Below, in pieces: positions 6,791-16,420 of a DNA stretch of 64,000 nucleotides (positions are counted from its first letter, which is position 1; the number at the start of each line of letters is the position of its first letter). A model generated the notes under the pieces. It worked only from the letters and a program-made list of their open reading frames with translations, was not told where the DNA came from and ran no database searches. Origin of the DNA: Leisingera aquimarina DSM 24565 (GTDB taxonomy: Bacteria > Pseudomonadota > Alphaproteobacteria > Rhodobacterales > Rhodobacteraceae); NCBI RefSeq assembly GCF_000473165.1, contig NZ_KI421504.1, forward strand, positions 1,749,437 to 1,813,436. The letters run 5' to 3'. Both the position numbers and the translations under genes were made by a program.

Positions 6791-9316
6791 TCAGATCACG
6801 ACGTTAACGTCTTCATCCACGGACAGCGTGGTGCCGTCATCGCCGATTGTGTAGACATTGTAAGTCTCGCCATCGACAGTCTCGGTGCCCGCAGCGGTGG
6901 CCCCGGTAATGGTGAGCGTGTCGTCAGCTTCCCCATGCACGGTGAGCTTGTCGGAATTGCCCGACAGCGCATTGATATCGGCTTCGGTCAGGGTCAGGTC
7001 GACGGCATCGGCATGAACCAGGTTCAGCTCGTCGATGTTGAACTGCGAGAGGCCCGAATGATCCAGGACAGCAGCGCCTGCACCATCTTCGAGCACCACC
7101 ATAGTACCGGAGCTGTTGCCCGCGTCATCCACCCGGTTCACAACAAGGTGCGAGCCATCCGGCACATCGGCATCGAAATCGTACAGGGTCTGGCCGTTGC
7201 CAAGATCGGTTTCGGTGCCGCTGACATCTGAAACACTGCCCGTGCTGGTTAACTCATGGATTGTGTCGCCGGCTTCAAAATCGTCGCTGAAAACGCCGCT
7301 GACACTGGTGCCGGTGCTGATCACGTCGCCAATGTTGGGGGCATCGTATTCGGTGTCGACGCTGAATCCCTCGGTCAGGGTCTGCGTGTTGCCTGCCGGG
7401 TCCGTAGCCGTGATTTCGGCTGTGGCCTCATAGGTGCCTTCGCGCAGGTCGCCGGCCTCGAACTCGGCAGTCCAGTTGCCGTCCGGATCCACCAGCGCGT
7501 TCCGGGTTACACCTTGAATGGTGACTTGCACCGTTGATCCGGGTTCGACTGTGCCGGACATCGAGAGGCCCGCAGCACTTTCCGCAAGGCTCACCACATC
7601 ATCATCGGTCACGCTGTCCGAGGTGAAAGGCACCACCTCGGTGTCTATTGCCAGGGTGTCAGTGATTTCCGACGTATTGCCCACGGGGTCTGTGGCGGAC
7701 ACAACAACCGCTGCATCGTAGCTGCCCTCGGTAATGTCAGCGGCTGCAAAGGATGCGCTCCAATTGCCGTCCGCATCAACTGTGGCGGTTTCCGTTGCAT
7801 CACCCAGTTGCACAACAACCGTCGAGCCCGGCTCAACCGTGCCGGTCAGGGTCACCCCGTCGCTGCGTTCGGTCTCGTTGACGATATTGTCGCCCTCAAT
7901 GCTGCCGGAGTTCAGGGTGAGGGGATCGACCACGGTATCAACATGGAGGTCCGCCGTGGCGGTTGCCGTGTTGCCGGCTTCGTCGGTGGATGTGACGCTG
8001 ACAGTTGTGTCATATTCACCGGCGGGCAGAGAGCCGGCTTCGAACTCTGCGGCCCAGTTGCCGTCTGCATCCACGGTTGCGGAGCGGGTCACGCCCTCAA
8101 CGGTGACGCTGACGGTTGCGCCGGCCTCGCCGGTTCCGGTCAATGTCAGACCAGCGGTTGCTTCCGCATTGCTGACAATGTCATCACCGCCCGCCTGGCC
8201 ATTGTCGATGCCTACGGCCGTGGTCGTATCTACGCGGATCGTGCCGGTGACGCTGTCAGTATTGCCGAATGTATCGGTCGCGGTGACGCTGACCTCCGAG
8301 TCATATTCCCCGGAGGCGATTTCCGAAGCTGCGAAGTCAGCGCTCCAAGTCCCGCTTTCGGTCGCGGTAACCGTCCGGGTTACACCTTGGAAAGTGACTT
8401 CCACTGTGGCGCCCGCCTCGGCAGTACCGGTCAGGGTCACCCCATCGGCTGCTTCGGCGGCATTGATCATGTCGTCGCCGCCTGCCTGGCCCTCGTCGAG
8501 GCCGACCGTGGCAACCGTGTCGATTACGACAGCAGGACCATCCAGGTCGAACTCGGTCCCGTTCGGGTCAACCACATGCACAGAGGTATCATAGTTTCCG
8601 TCTTCCGGCAGATCATCGACGGGGAAGGTGACGCTCCAATTGCCGTCATCATCGACGGATGTTGTGGCTGTGGACGTGCCGACAGTGACGGTCACTTCCG
8701 ACCCCGGTGCGCCGGTGCCGGTGATAATCACCGGTTCGGTGGTGGAACCGGATACAGGGTAGGTGGCATCAGGATCGTCGACTGTCGGGACAATGCCGTT
8801 CGTCCCGCCGCCTCCGCCGTCACCGCCGCCTCCACCCACAATTGCCGCCGCGCCGACGACGCCGGCCGCGGCTCCGGCCGCACCCAGCCCGCCGAACAAC
8901 GGCGCGGCCAGTGGTGCGACCACCGGCTCGATACGGTCAACGTCCAGGAACACCATCTCATCGTAGGCGCTCCACTTGCCGGTCAGATCAAGCGGCTCAT
9001 ATGTGGCAAAGAGCATGCCGCTGGATTTGCCTTCCAGGACAACTTCGGTGAATTCGCCGTCCTGGCTGAGGAACAGGTTCTTCCCGCCGGATGAGCCGTA
9101 GGAGTAATAGTTCTCAATCACCAGTTCCTGGCCATTGGCCAGACTGATGTGCAGGTTGCTGCCCTGGCGGGAATAGCTTTCGACATCTGCAGGGCTGAGG
9201 TTCAGCGAGATATCCTTGGCATGGGCGGCGTCAATACGTGCCGGGGTGCCTTCGGAAAAGTTCCCATGCTGTGTAGTGCCCGCCATATCGCGGGTAATAA
9301 ATGCGACCGTGCTCAT
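6791..9316 (-). CDS. Bap-like Ig-repeat adhesin, type I secretion substrate
   Basis: An 841-residue, very acidic, cysteine-free surface protein. Residues 1-110 resemble the BapA prefix domain (AKDISLNLSPADVESYSRQG). A Gly/Ala segment and glycine run follow, then five bacterial Ig-like repeats of about 95 residues with the recurring pattern TLTGT.EPGSTV, DADGNW and VTATD..GN. The end matches the C-terminal segment of many type I secreted adhesins (LSGNSDKLTVHG, YTIGDDGTT, DEDVNVVI). It is probably exported by the exporter encoded directly downstream and used for biofilm or surface attachment. There is no signal peptide, as expected. The start is uncertain: ATG codons at 9331 and 9427 are alternatives, and none has a clear ribosome site. 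It is small for a Bap protein. Confidence 0.85.
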   Translation of the reverse strand: MSTVAFITRDMAGTTQHGNFSEGTPARIDAAHAKDISLNLSPADVESYSRQGSNLHISLANGQELVIENYYSYGSSGGKNLFLSQDGEFTEVVLEGKSSGMLFATYEPLDLTGKWSAYDEMVFLDVDRIEPVVAPLAAPLFGGLGAAGAAAGVVGAAAIVGGGGGDGGGGGTNGIVPTVDDPDATYPVSGSTTEPVIITGTGAPGSEVTVTVGTSTATTSVDDDGNWSVTFPVDDLPEDGNYDTSVHVVDPNGTEFDLDGPAVVIDTVATVGLDEGQAGGDDMINAAEAADGVTLTGTAEAGATVEVTFQGVTRTVTATESGTWSADFAASEIASGEYDSEVSVTATDTFGNTDSVTGTIRVDTTTAVGIDNGQAGGDDIVSNAEATAGLTLTGTGEAGATVSVTVEGVTRSATVDADGNWAAEFEAGSLPAGEYDTTVSVTSTDEAGNTATATADLHVDTVVDPLTLNSGSIEGDNIVNETERSDGVTLTGTVEPGSTVVVQLGDATETATVDADGNWSASFAAADITEGSYDAAVVVSATDPVGNTSEITDTLAIDTEVVPFTSDSVTDDDVVSLAESAAGLSMSGTVEPGSTVQVTIQGVTRNALVDPDGNWTAEFEAGDLREGTYEATAEITATDPAGNTQTLTEGFSVDTEYDAPNIGDVISTGTSVSGVFSDDFEAGDTIHELTSTGSVSDVSGTETDLGNGQTLYDFDADVPDGSHLVVNRVDDAGNSSGTMVVLEDGAGAAVLDHSGLSQFNIDELNLVHADAVDLTLTEADINALSGNSDKLTVHGEADDTLTITGATAAGTETVDGETYNVYTIGDDGTTLSVDEDVNVVI

Positions 9317-10046
9317 TGTAATACCACTCATCTGTGCGCTGCGCCGCCGCAAATTGGCAGGTGCTGCGTCGTTCCGTTGCCTGTACGTTTGCCCTTCGAC
9401 CGTCTTTTGCGGCCATTTTGAGGCCATACTGTGATGATTTTTATTGTGCTGTCCAGTGCTTCAGGGCCGGGCTTCAAGCAATTTGGGCGGCAACCGTGTC
9501 TTGAGTGCCGCAGAATTTTTAAGGTTTTTCACGCAGCCGTGATATGGTCGCGCGAGGAGCCGGCACCGGAGGAATTGGCCGACTTGCCTGGTGTTGCGCA
9601 GTGCTAACCCTGCTGTCCAGACGCCAGAAGCAGAAGCGCAAAGCTCCTTATGTGCCTGCAGCCGGCAGTGGATACGCGGCGGGACGTCCCGGATTTGCCG
9701 CAGCGCAGAAGGCGGTTGCAACACCAGTGATCGCCGCGATGTGATGAAAATTTCCTGCAAAAGTTTCTGGCAATTAATTAAAAGTACACCACTTTCAGAT
9801 AGTAAGAAGTTCGTAATTGGTGTAAGCTCGAGAGTAAGTATCACGACGCCGCCAGCCTGGTATCCGGGCGCAGGCCGCCGCAAAGAGCGGCCAGCCGGAC
9901 GTATAACGCCAGAAACGGCGCCGAGCAGAAATCAGAACTCAACACTGACGCGGACACCCATGCCCACGTACTGGGCGTAGTCTGTCTGCGCGCGAACTAA
10001 CACGCCAGGAGGAACGGCGCCAGATAACCAGGAGGCTTGATTCAAG
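9317..10046. other. Long non-coding stretch before prkA
   Basis: About 730 bases between divergently oriented adhesin and prkA genes. A locally AT-rich segment around 9740-9840 probably holds promoters. Open frames on both strands look like chance frames. Apart from the possible porin-tail remnant at 9932-9985, nothing recognisable was seen. prkA has a strong ribosome site, CCAGGAGG, at about 10029. Confidence 0.4.
9932..9985 (-). pseudogene. Possible C-terminal remnant of an outer-membrane porin
   Basis: The reverse strand at this spot encodes YAQYVGMGVRVSVEF followed by a stop. This resembles the last beta-strand of Rhodobacteraceae porins, which end in an aromatic residue after a GVGVRV-like strand. 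Upstream coding sequence on that strand does not look like a porin, because it runs into the prkA leader and coding region. If real, this is a tail left by a rearrangement. The similarity is short and could be chance. Confidence 0.3.
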
Positions 10047-11981
10047 ATGAAAGACATTGCCGAACTTTTTGCAGAGCAGTACGGCGAAACCCGCGAGCAA
10101 GAGATGCCGCTGCAGGAGTATTTGAACGCCTGCCGCGACGATCCAAGCCTGTACGCGAACGTCGCCGAGAGGATGCTGAAGGCAATTGGCGAAGAGGAGC
10201 TGGTAGACACGTCCAAGGACGCGCGGCTCGGGCCAATCTTTCAGAACCGGACAATCAAGCGCTACAGTGCTTTCCACGACTTCTACGGTATGGAAGACAC
10301 CATCGAACGGATCGTCGGCTATTTCCGCCACGCCGCACAAGGCCTGGAAGAGCGTAAGCAGATCCTTTACCTGCTGGGGCCGGTCGGCGGTGGCAAATCC
10401 TCGCTGGCGGAACGGCTCAAGCGCCTGGTTGAGGATCAGCCGATTTATGTGCTGAAGGCCGGTGATCAGATCTCGCCGATCTTCGAAAGCCCGCTGGGCT
10501 TGTTTGACCCGGTCCGCATGGGCAAGATCCTAGAAGAGGAATACGGCATTGTTCAGCATCGTCTGCCGGGGCTGATGTCGCCCTGGGCAGTGCAGCGGCT
10601 GGATGAGTTCGACGGCGACATCAACAAGTTCTCTGTGGTGCGCATGTATCCGTCGCGCCTGCGCCGCATCTGTGTGGCCAAGGTCGAGCCGGGGGATGAG
10701 AACAATCAGGACATCTCTACCCTGGTTGGTAAGGTCGATATCCGCCAGCTGGAGCATTTCAGCCAGGACAACCCGGACGCCTACAGCTTCTCCGGCGGCT
10801 TGAACCGCGCGAGCCAGGGTGTTTTGGAATTTGTCGAGATGTTCAAGGCGCCGATCAAGATGCTGCACCCGCTGCTGACGGCGACCCAAGAAGGCAACTA
10901 TATGGGCACCGAAAGCTTTGGTGCGATCCCATTCAACGGCCTGATCCTGGCGCACTCCAACGAGAGTGAATGGCAGTCCTTCAAGAACAACAAGAATAAC
11001 GAGGCATTCATCGACCGGGTGTCGATCGTCAAGGTGCCATATTGCCTGCGGGTCTCGGATGAATCATCGATTTATGAAAAACTGATCGAGTTCAGCGAAT
11101 TGCGCGATGCGCCCTGTGCGCCGGAGACGCTTAAGATCCTCAGCCGCTTCTCGGTGCTGACCCGCCTCAAGCCGCATGAGAACTCAAACCTCTATTCCAA
11201 GATGCGGGTCTATGACGGCGAAAGCCTGAAAGACACCGACCCCAAAGCCAAGACGGTTCAGGAATATCAGGACCGCGCCGGCGTGGACGAGGGGATGAAT
11301 GGCATCTCAACCCGCTTCGCCTTCAAGGTGCTGTCCACCACTTTCAACTTCGACACGGATGAAGTGGCGGCGGATCCGGTGCACCTGATGTATGTGCTGG
11401 AGCAAATGATCAAGCGCGAGCAGTTTCCGCAGGAGACCGAGCAGAAGTATCTTGAGTTCATCAAGACGGAACTGGCGCCGCGCTATGAAGAGTTCATCGG
11501 CAACGAGATCCAGAAGGCGTACCTCGAAAGTTATACCGAATACGGCCAGAATGTCTTTGACCGCTATATCTCCTACGCCGATGCCTGGATCGAAGAACAG
11601 GATTACAAGGATCCCGACACCGGTCAGCTCTACAACCGCGAAGTGCTGGATGCGGAGCTTTCAAAGATCGAAAAGCCGGTTGGCATCGCCAATCCCAAGG
11701 ACTTTCGCAACGAGGTCGTGAAATTTGCCCTGCGCCATCGCGCAAACACCGGCAGAAACCCGGCCTGGAACTCCTATGAAAAGCTGCGCGATGTGATTGA
11801 AAAACACATGTTCAGCCAGGTCGAGGAGCTGCTTCCGGTAATCAGTTTCGGCAGCAAGAAAGACAGCAAGACCGAAGGCAAACATCAGGAGTTCGTCGAG
11901 CGTATGCGCGGCCATGGCTATACCGACCGCCAGGTGCGGCGTCTGGTTGAATGGTACATGCGTGTTAACAAGGCGGGCTAA
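10047..11981 (+). CDS. prkA: PrkA (YeaG) serine protein kinase, AAA+ type
   Basis: A 644-residue protein highly characteristic of the PrkA/YeaG family. An N-terminal AAA+ domain carries the Walker A motif GPVGGGKSS (111-119), and the C-terminal half is a PrkA kinase-like domain. In enterobacteria YeaG acts with YeaH and YcgB in nitrogen starvation and stationary-phase survival. In Bacillus the homologue affects sporulation, and ATP-dependent protease activity has been reported for that homologue. Here it heads the usual prkA-yeaH-spoVR operon, with a strong CCAGGAGG ribosome site. Start and length fit the family. The cellular target in roseobacters is unknown. Confidence 0.95.
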   Translation: MKDIAELFAEQYGETREQEMPLQEYLNACRDDPSLYANVAERMLKAIGEEELVDTSKDARLGPIFQNRTIKRYSAFHDFYGMEDTIERIVGYFRHAAQGLEERKQILYLLGPVGGGKSSLAERLKRLVEDQPIYVLKAGDQISPIFESPLGLFDPVRMGKILEEEYGIVQHRLPGLMSPWAVQRLDEFDGDINKFSVVRMYPSRLRRICVAKVEPGDENNQDISTLVGKVDIRQLEHFSQDNPDAYSFSGGLNRASQGVLEFVEMFKAPIKMLHPLLTATQEGNYMGTESFGAIPFNGLILAHSNESEWQSFKNNKNNEAFIDRVSIVKVPYCLRVSDESSIYEKLIEFSELRDAPCAPETLKILSRFSVLTRLKPHENSNLYSKMRVYDGESLKDTDPKAKTVQEYQDRAGVDEGMNGISTRFAFKVLSTTFNFDTDEVAADPVHLMYVLEQMIKREQFPQETEQKYLEFIKTELAPRYEEFIGNEIQKAYLESYTEYGQNVFDRYISYADAWIEEQDYKDPDTGQLYNREVLDAELSKIEKPVGIANPKDFRNEVVKFALRHRANTGRNPAWNSYEKLRDVIEKHMFSQVEELLPVISFGSKKDSKTEGKHQEFVERMRGHGYTDRQVRRLVEWYMRVNKAG

Positions 11982-11999
11982 AGAGGAGCGCTGTGGCAT

Positions 12000-13337
12000 A
12001 TGCATCATTTCATCGACAGGCGCGCCAATCCGAAGGGCAAGAGCCTCGGGAACCGCCAGCGGTTCCTGCGGCGGGCCCGGGAAAATATTAAGGAACGCGT
12101 CGACCAGTCGGTTCGGGGGAAATCGATCCAAAGCGGAAGCGGTGTCCAGGACGAAGGCGAAAAGGTCACAATCCCGACCAGAGGGCTGAAGGAGCCGCGG
12201 TTCTTTCACTCCTCCAAGGGCGGCCTGCGCCGCCATGTCCTGCCCGGCAATAAGGATTTTGTTGTCGGCGACACCATCAAGCGCCCGGACGGCGGAGCGG
12301 GCGAGGGCGGCCGCAAGGCTTCCGAGGACGGGGATGGTGCGGACGAGTTTTCCTTCACACTCACGCAGGAAGAGTATCTGGAAATCCTGTTTGAGGGGCT
12401 GGAGCTGCCGGACTTAGTGGAAAAGGCCACGGTGGAGACCGAAACCATCGGCACCCGCCGGGCCGGCCTGACCACTGCGGGCACGCCCAATAACCTCAAT
12501 CTGGTGCGCACTATGCGCAACTCTCTGGGGCGCCGGATCGCATTGCAGCGTCCGACCACCAAGTCGCAGCGGGATTTGGAAGAGCAGATCGCTGAGCTGG
12601 AAGCGCTGGAGGAACGCAGCCCGCCGCAAGAGGCATTTCTGGCCGAATTGCAAAAGAAACTCGAAGGCATCCTCCGCAAGCGTAAGGTTGTCGGGTATAT
12701 CGACCCCCTGGATCTGCGGTATGATACCTTTGTACCGGAAAAGATCCGCAATTCCCGGGCGGTGGTATTCTGCCTGATGGATGTCTCAGGCTCCATGCAG
12801 GAACGGGAAAAGGATCTGGCCAAGCGGTTCTTCCTGCTGCTGCACCTGTTCCTGGAACGCTGCTATGAACACACCGAACTGGTTTTCGTGCGGCACACCC
12901 ACCACGCCCAGGAAGTCGATGAGGAGACGTTCTTCTACGCCCGGGAAACCGGCGGCACCATTGTGTCCACCGCGCTGGAGAAGATGAAGGAGATCATCGA
13001 GGAGCGTTACCCACCGGATGAATGGAACATCTATGGGGCCCAGGCCTCCGACGGTGAAAATTTCGGCAATGACTCGGTGCGCTGCAAAAACCTGCTGCTG
13101 AACGATCTGCTGCCGGTCAGCCAGTTTTATGCCTATGTGGAAATCGTTGATGAGGCGGCGGAAATGCTGCTGAACAATCCTGAAGCGGGCGAAGACCTGT
13201 GGCAGAACTACCGCGAGGTGAAAGGCCAGGCGCAGCATTTCGAAATGCAGCGGGTCTCGCAGCCCGGCCACATCTATCCGATTTTCCGGGAGTTCTTCCT
13301 CCCCAAGGTGAAAGGGGCGCAGAATGCAGGCAGCTGA
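12000..13337 (+). CDS. yeaH: YeaH/YhbH family protein (UPF0229, VWA-like)
   Basis: A 445-residue member of the DUF444/UPF0229 family. The N-terminus is basic (HFIDRRANPKGKSLGNRQRF) and is followed by a Gly/Asp-rich linker. A von Willebrand A-like domain starts near residue 255 and has the metal-site motif DVSGS (about 261-265). It is the standard partner of PrkA and is thought to work with it in a starvation or stress signalling complex. It begins 18 bases after prkA and overlaps the next gene by 14 bases, so the three are certainly co-transcribed. A GAGGAG ribosome site lies upstream of the ATG. Biochemical function is not established for the family. Confidence 0.93.
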   Translation: MHHFIDRRANPKGKSLGNRQRFLRRARENIKERVDQSVRGKSIQSGSGVQDEGEKVTIPTRGLKEPRFFHSSKGGLRRHVLPGNKDFVVGDTIKRPDGGAGEGGRKASEDGDGADEFSFTLTQEEYLEILFEGLELPDLVEKATVETETIGTRRAGLTTAGTPNNLNLVRTMRNSLGRRIALQRPTTKSQRDLEEQIAELEALEERSPPQEAFLAELQKKLEGILRKRKVVGYIDPLDLRYDTFVPEKIRNSRAVVFCLMDVSGSMQEREKDLAKRFFLLLHLFLERCYEHTELVFVRHTHHAQEVDEETFFYARETGGTIVSTALEKMKEIIEERYPPDEWNIYGAQASDGENFGNDSVRCKNLLLNDLLPVSQFYAYVEIVDEAAEMLLNNPEAGEDLWQNYREVKGQAQHFEMQRVSQPGHIYPIFREFFLPKVKGAQNAGS

Positions 13338-14838
13338 AAAGGCGCGCAAGCCGCTGTTCGACGGGCCGGAGTGGACCTTTGAACTGATGGAAACAGCGCG
13401 CGACGCGATTGAGGAGATCGCGCTGGGCGACCTTGGGCTGGATGTTTATCCCAATCAGATCGAAATTATTTCAGCCGAGCAGATGCTGGATGCCTATTCC
13501 TGTGTCGGCCTGCCGCTGATGTATCAGCATTGGTCCTTCGGCAAGCATTTCGCCCGCGACGAGGCGCTGTACCGCACCGGCCGTCAGGGTCTGGCCTACG
13601 AAATCGTTATCAATTCGAACCCCTGCATCAGTTATAACATGGAAGAAAACACCATGGCGATGCAGACGCTGGTGATGGCCCATGCGGCCTTTGGGCATAA
13701 CCATTTCTTCAAGAACAACTATTTGTTCCAGCAGTGGACTGATGCCGCGGGTATTCATGATTACTTGGCCTTTGCCAAGAATTACATCGCCGCTTGCGAA
13801 GAACGGTATGGCCCTTGCGCAGTCGAAGAGGTGCTGGATGCGGCCCACGCGCTGCAGTCCCAAGGCGTGTTCCGCTACGGGCGCCCGCCCAAGCCGACCA
13901 CCGAGGAACTGGTGGCCATGCAGAAGGTGCGCGAAGGCTATGAAAGCGGCCAGAGCGTGCTGGATATCTGGACGGATACGACCCTTGGCCGGGACAAATT
14001 GGAACTGGTTGAGGATGCCGATTTCAGTGCGCGCCGCAAGCAGATGAACCTGCCGCAGGAGAATGTGCTTTATTTTCTGGAAAAGCACAGCCCGGTGCTG
14101 GAGGCCTGGCAGTGTGAACTCCTGCGCATCGTGCGGATGCTGGCACAGTATCTCTATCCGCAGAAACAGACCAAGGTGATGAACGAGGGCTGCGCGACCT
14201 TCGTGCACTACTACATCATTAATAAACTCTATGGGCAGGGTCAGATCACCGAAGGCGCCTATATGGAGATGATGCACAGCCACACCAACGTGGTGCTGCA
14301 GCCGGAATTTGACGATCCGCGTTTCTCCGGCCTCAATCCTTATGCGCTGGGTTTTGCGATGATGCAGGACATCCGCCGCATCTGTCAGGATCCGACCGAT
14401 GAGGACCGCGAGTGGTTCCCCGATTTTGCCGGTGACCCCGACTGGCGGAAAGTGATGCGCGATGCATGGGCGAATTATCGCGATGAAAGCTTTATCCAGC
14501 AGTTCCTGTCGCCGCATCTGATCCGAAAATTCAAACTGTTCACGCTGACCAATGACGCCGACTTGCCCAATCTGGTCGTGAGCCAGATCCACAACCGTGC
14601 AGGATACAAAGCGATCCGGCGCGACTTGGCAAAACAATATGACCTGGCTTACCTGGAGCCGGATATTCAGGTGACAGACGCGGATTTGCGCGGTGACCGG
14701 GAATTGAAGCTGACCCACACTGTTCGCGACGGCATCCATTTGGATGAGGAGGACCAGGAGGAGGTGCTGAAGCACCTGCGCCGCCTTTGGGGGTACGATG
14801 TTAGTTTGGACGCGGTGGAGACCGCCTGCGAAAACTGA
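13324..14838 (+). CDS. spoVR: SpoVR family protein (YcgB)
   Basis: A 504-residue SpoVR/YcgB protein with the conserved N-terminal WTFELM, YPNQIEIISAEQML and YQHWSFGKHF motifs and a typical C-terminal region rich in acidic residues. It is the third gene of the PrkA-YeaH-SpoVR trio that is conserved in non-sporulating Gram-negatives. There it is linked to general stress and stationary-phase physiology rather than spore cortex formation. The start overlaps yeaH. A strong bidirectional terminator follows at 14901-14928. No catalytic motif is recognisable, and the molecular activity is unknown for the family. Confidence 0.94.
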   Translation: MQAAEKARKPLFDGPEWTFELMETARDAIEEIALGDLGLDVYPNQIEIISAEQMLDAYSCVGLPLMYQHWSFGKHFARDEALYRTGRQGLAYEIVINSNPCISYNMEENTMAMQTLVMAHAAFGHNHFFKNNYLFQQWTDAAGIHDYLAFAKNYIAACEERYGPCAVEEVLDAAHALQSQGVFRYGRPPKPTTEELVAMQKVREGYESGQSVLDIWTDTTLGRDKLELVEDADFSARRKQMNLPQENVLYFLEKHSPVLEAWQCELLRIVRMLAQYLYPQKQTKVMNEGCATFVHYYIINKLYGQGQITEGAYMEMMHSHTNVVLQPEFDDPRFSGLNPYALGFAMMQDIRRICQDPTDEDREWFPDFAGDPDWRKVMRDAWANYRDESFIQQFLSPHLIRKFKLFTLTNDADLPNLVVSQIHNRAGYKAIRRDLAKQYDLAYLEPDIQVTDADLRGDRELKLTHTVRDGIHLDEEDQEEVLKHLRRLWGYDVSLDAVETACEN

Positions 14839-14900
14839 CGCTCTTCACAGGGCTGCATCCGGCATTTGAACGGCAGTCTTTCTGCCTGGCCGCAGAAATG

Positions 14901-14928
14901 AAAACGCAGGCCCAGGGGCCTGCGTTTT
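14901..14928. terminator. Bidirectional terminator between spoVR and frmA
   Basis: A perfect inverted repeat with 13-base arms: AAAACGCAGGCCC at 14901-14913 and GGGCCTGCGTTTT at 14916-14928. The GC stem is flanked by A and T runs, giving a U tract on both strands. It lies between two convergent genes and can serve both. Confidence 0.9.
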
Positions 14929-14951
14929 GCTGTTTGCGATCTGGAAAGGGA

Positions 14952-16067
<1,116 letters not shown>

Positions 16068-16420
16068 GTGACTTGTCCTTCGTCCAAATTCTCCGGGGCC
16101 GGGCCGCCGCGAAGCGGGTCCGGTTGAATGCGCAGCCAGCGGCAGGGCCGCGGGCCTGAATGACCCAGCGTTACATTTACAGGCTGGCGCACGCAAGCAT
16201 TGCCTCGGCACCCTATCAGGAGCAGGATGCCGGGCTTTGCCCTGAATGCGACAGCTGGCCAACGGTCCGCGCCATTCCTCTGTGATGAAAAACTGCTGAT
16301 TTCCAGCAGCTTGCCAGAAAGGTTCCGCCTATGGGAGGGAAACTGAATGCCGCCCCTTGACCTTCCCCTGACCGGAACCCTCATATCCCATGTTAAAGGA
16401 CCAGAACCGGCGGGACTCCT
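16068..16420. other. Divergent promoter region of frmA and copA
   Basis: About 350 bases between divergent genes. The right end holds a clear MerR-type copA promoter at 16357-16387. A short inverted repeat, CTGCTG and CAGCAG, lies near 16293-16309. The left part presumably carries the frmA promoter, but no strong hexamers could be assigned. No RNA gene or open frame of merit was seen. Confidence 0.5.
16357..16387 (+). promoter_or_regulatory. CueR-type copper-responsive promoter of copA
   Basis: A -35 TTGACC (16357-16362) is followed by a 19-base spacer and a weak -10 (CATATC, 16382-16387). The spacer contains an imperfect dyad, CCTTCC and GGAACC. An over-long 19-base spacer with a central dyad is the hallmark of MerR-family activation. 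The regulator gene cueR is the second gene of this operon, so copper would induce both copA and cueR. Confidence 0.7.

Noticed and set aside
6900-8750. Tandem repetition that could suggest a CRISPR or satellite array
   Set aside because: The period is about 290 bases with diverged copies in one reading frame. It encodes Ig-like protein repeats, not short direct repeats with unique spacers.
7808-9094. 428-codon plus-strand frame opposite the adhesin gene
   Set aside because: Its regularity simply mirrors the Ig repeats of the adhesin read on the other strand. No start signal or known domain was seen.
13471-14775. 434-codon minus-strand frame opposite spoVR
   Set aside because: Histidine- and glutamine-rich antisense shadow; spoVR is unmistakable on the plus strand.
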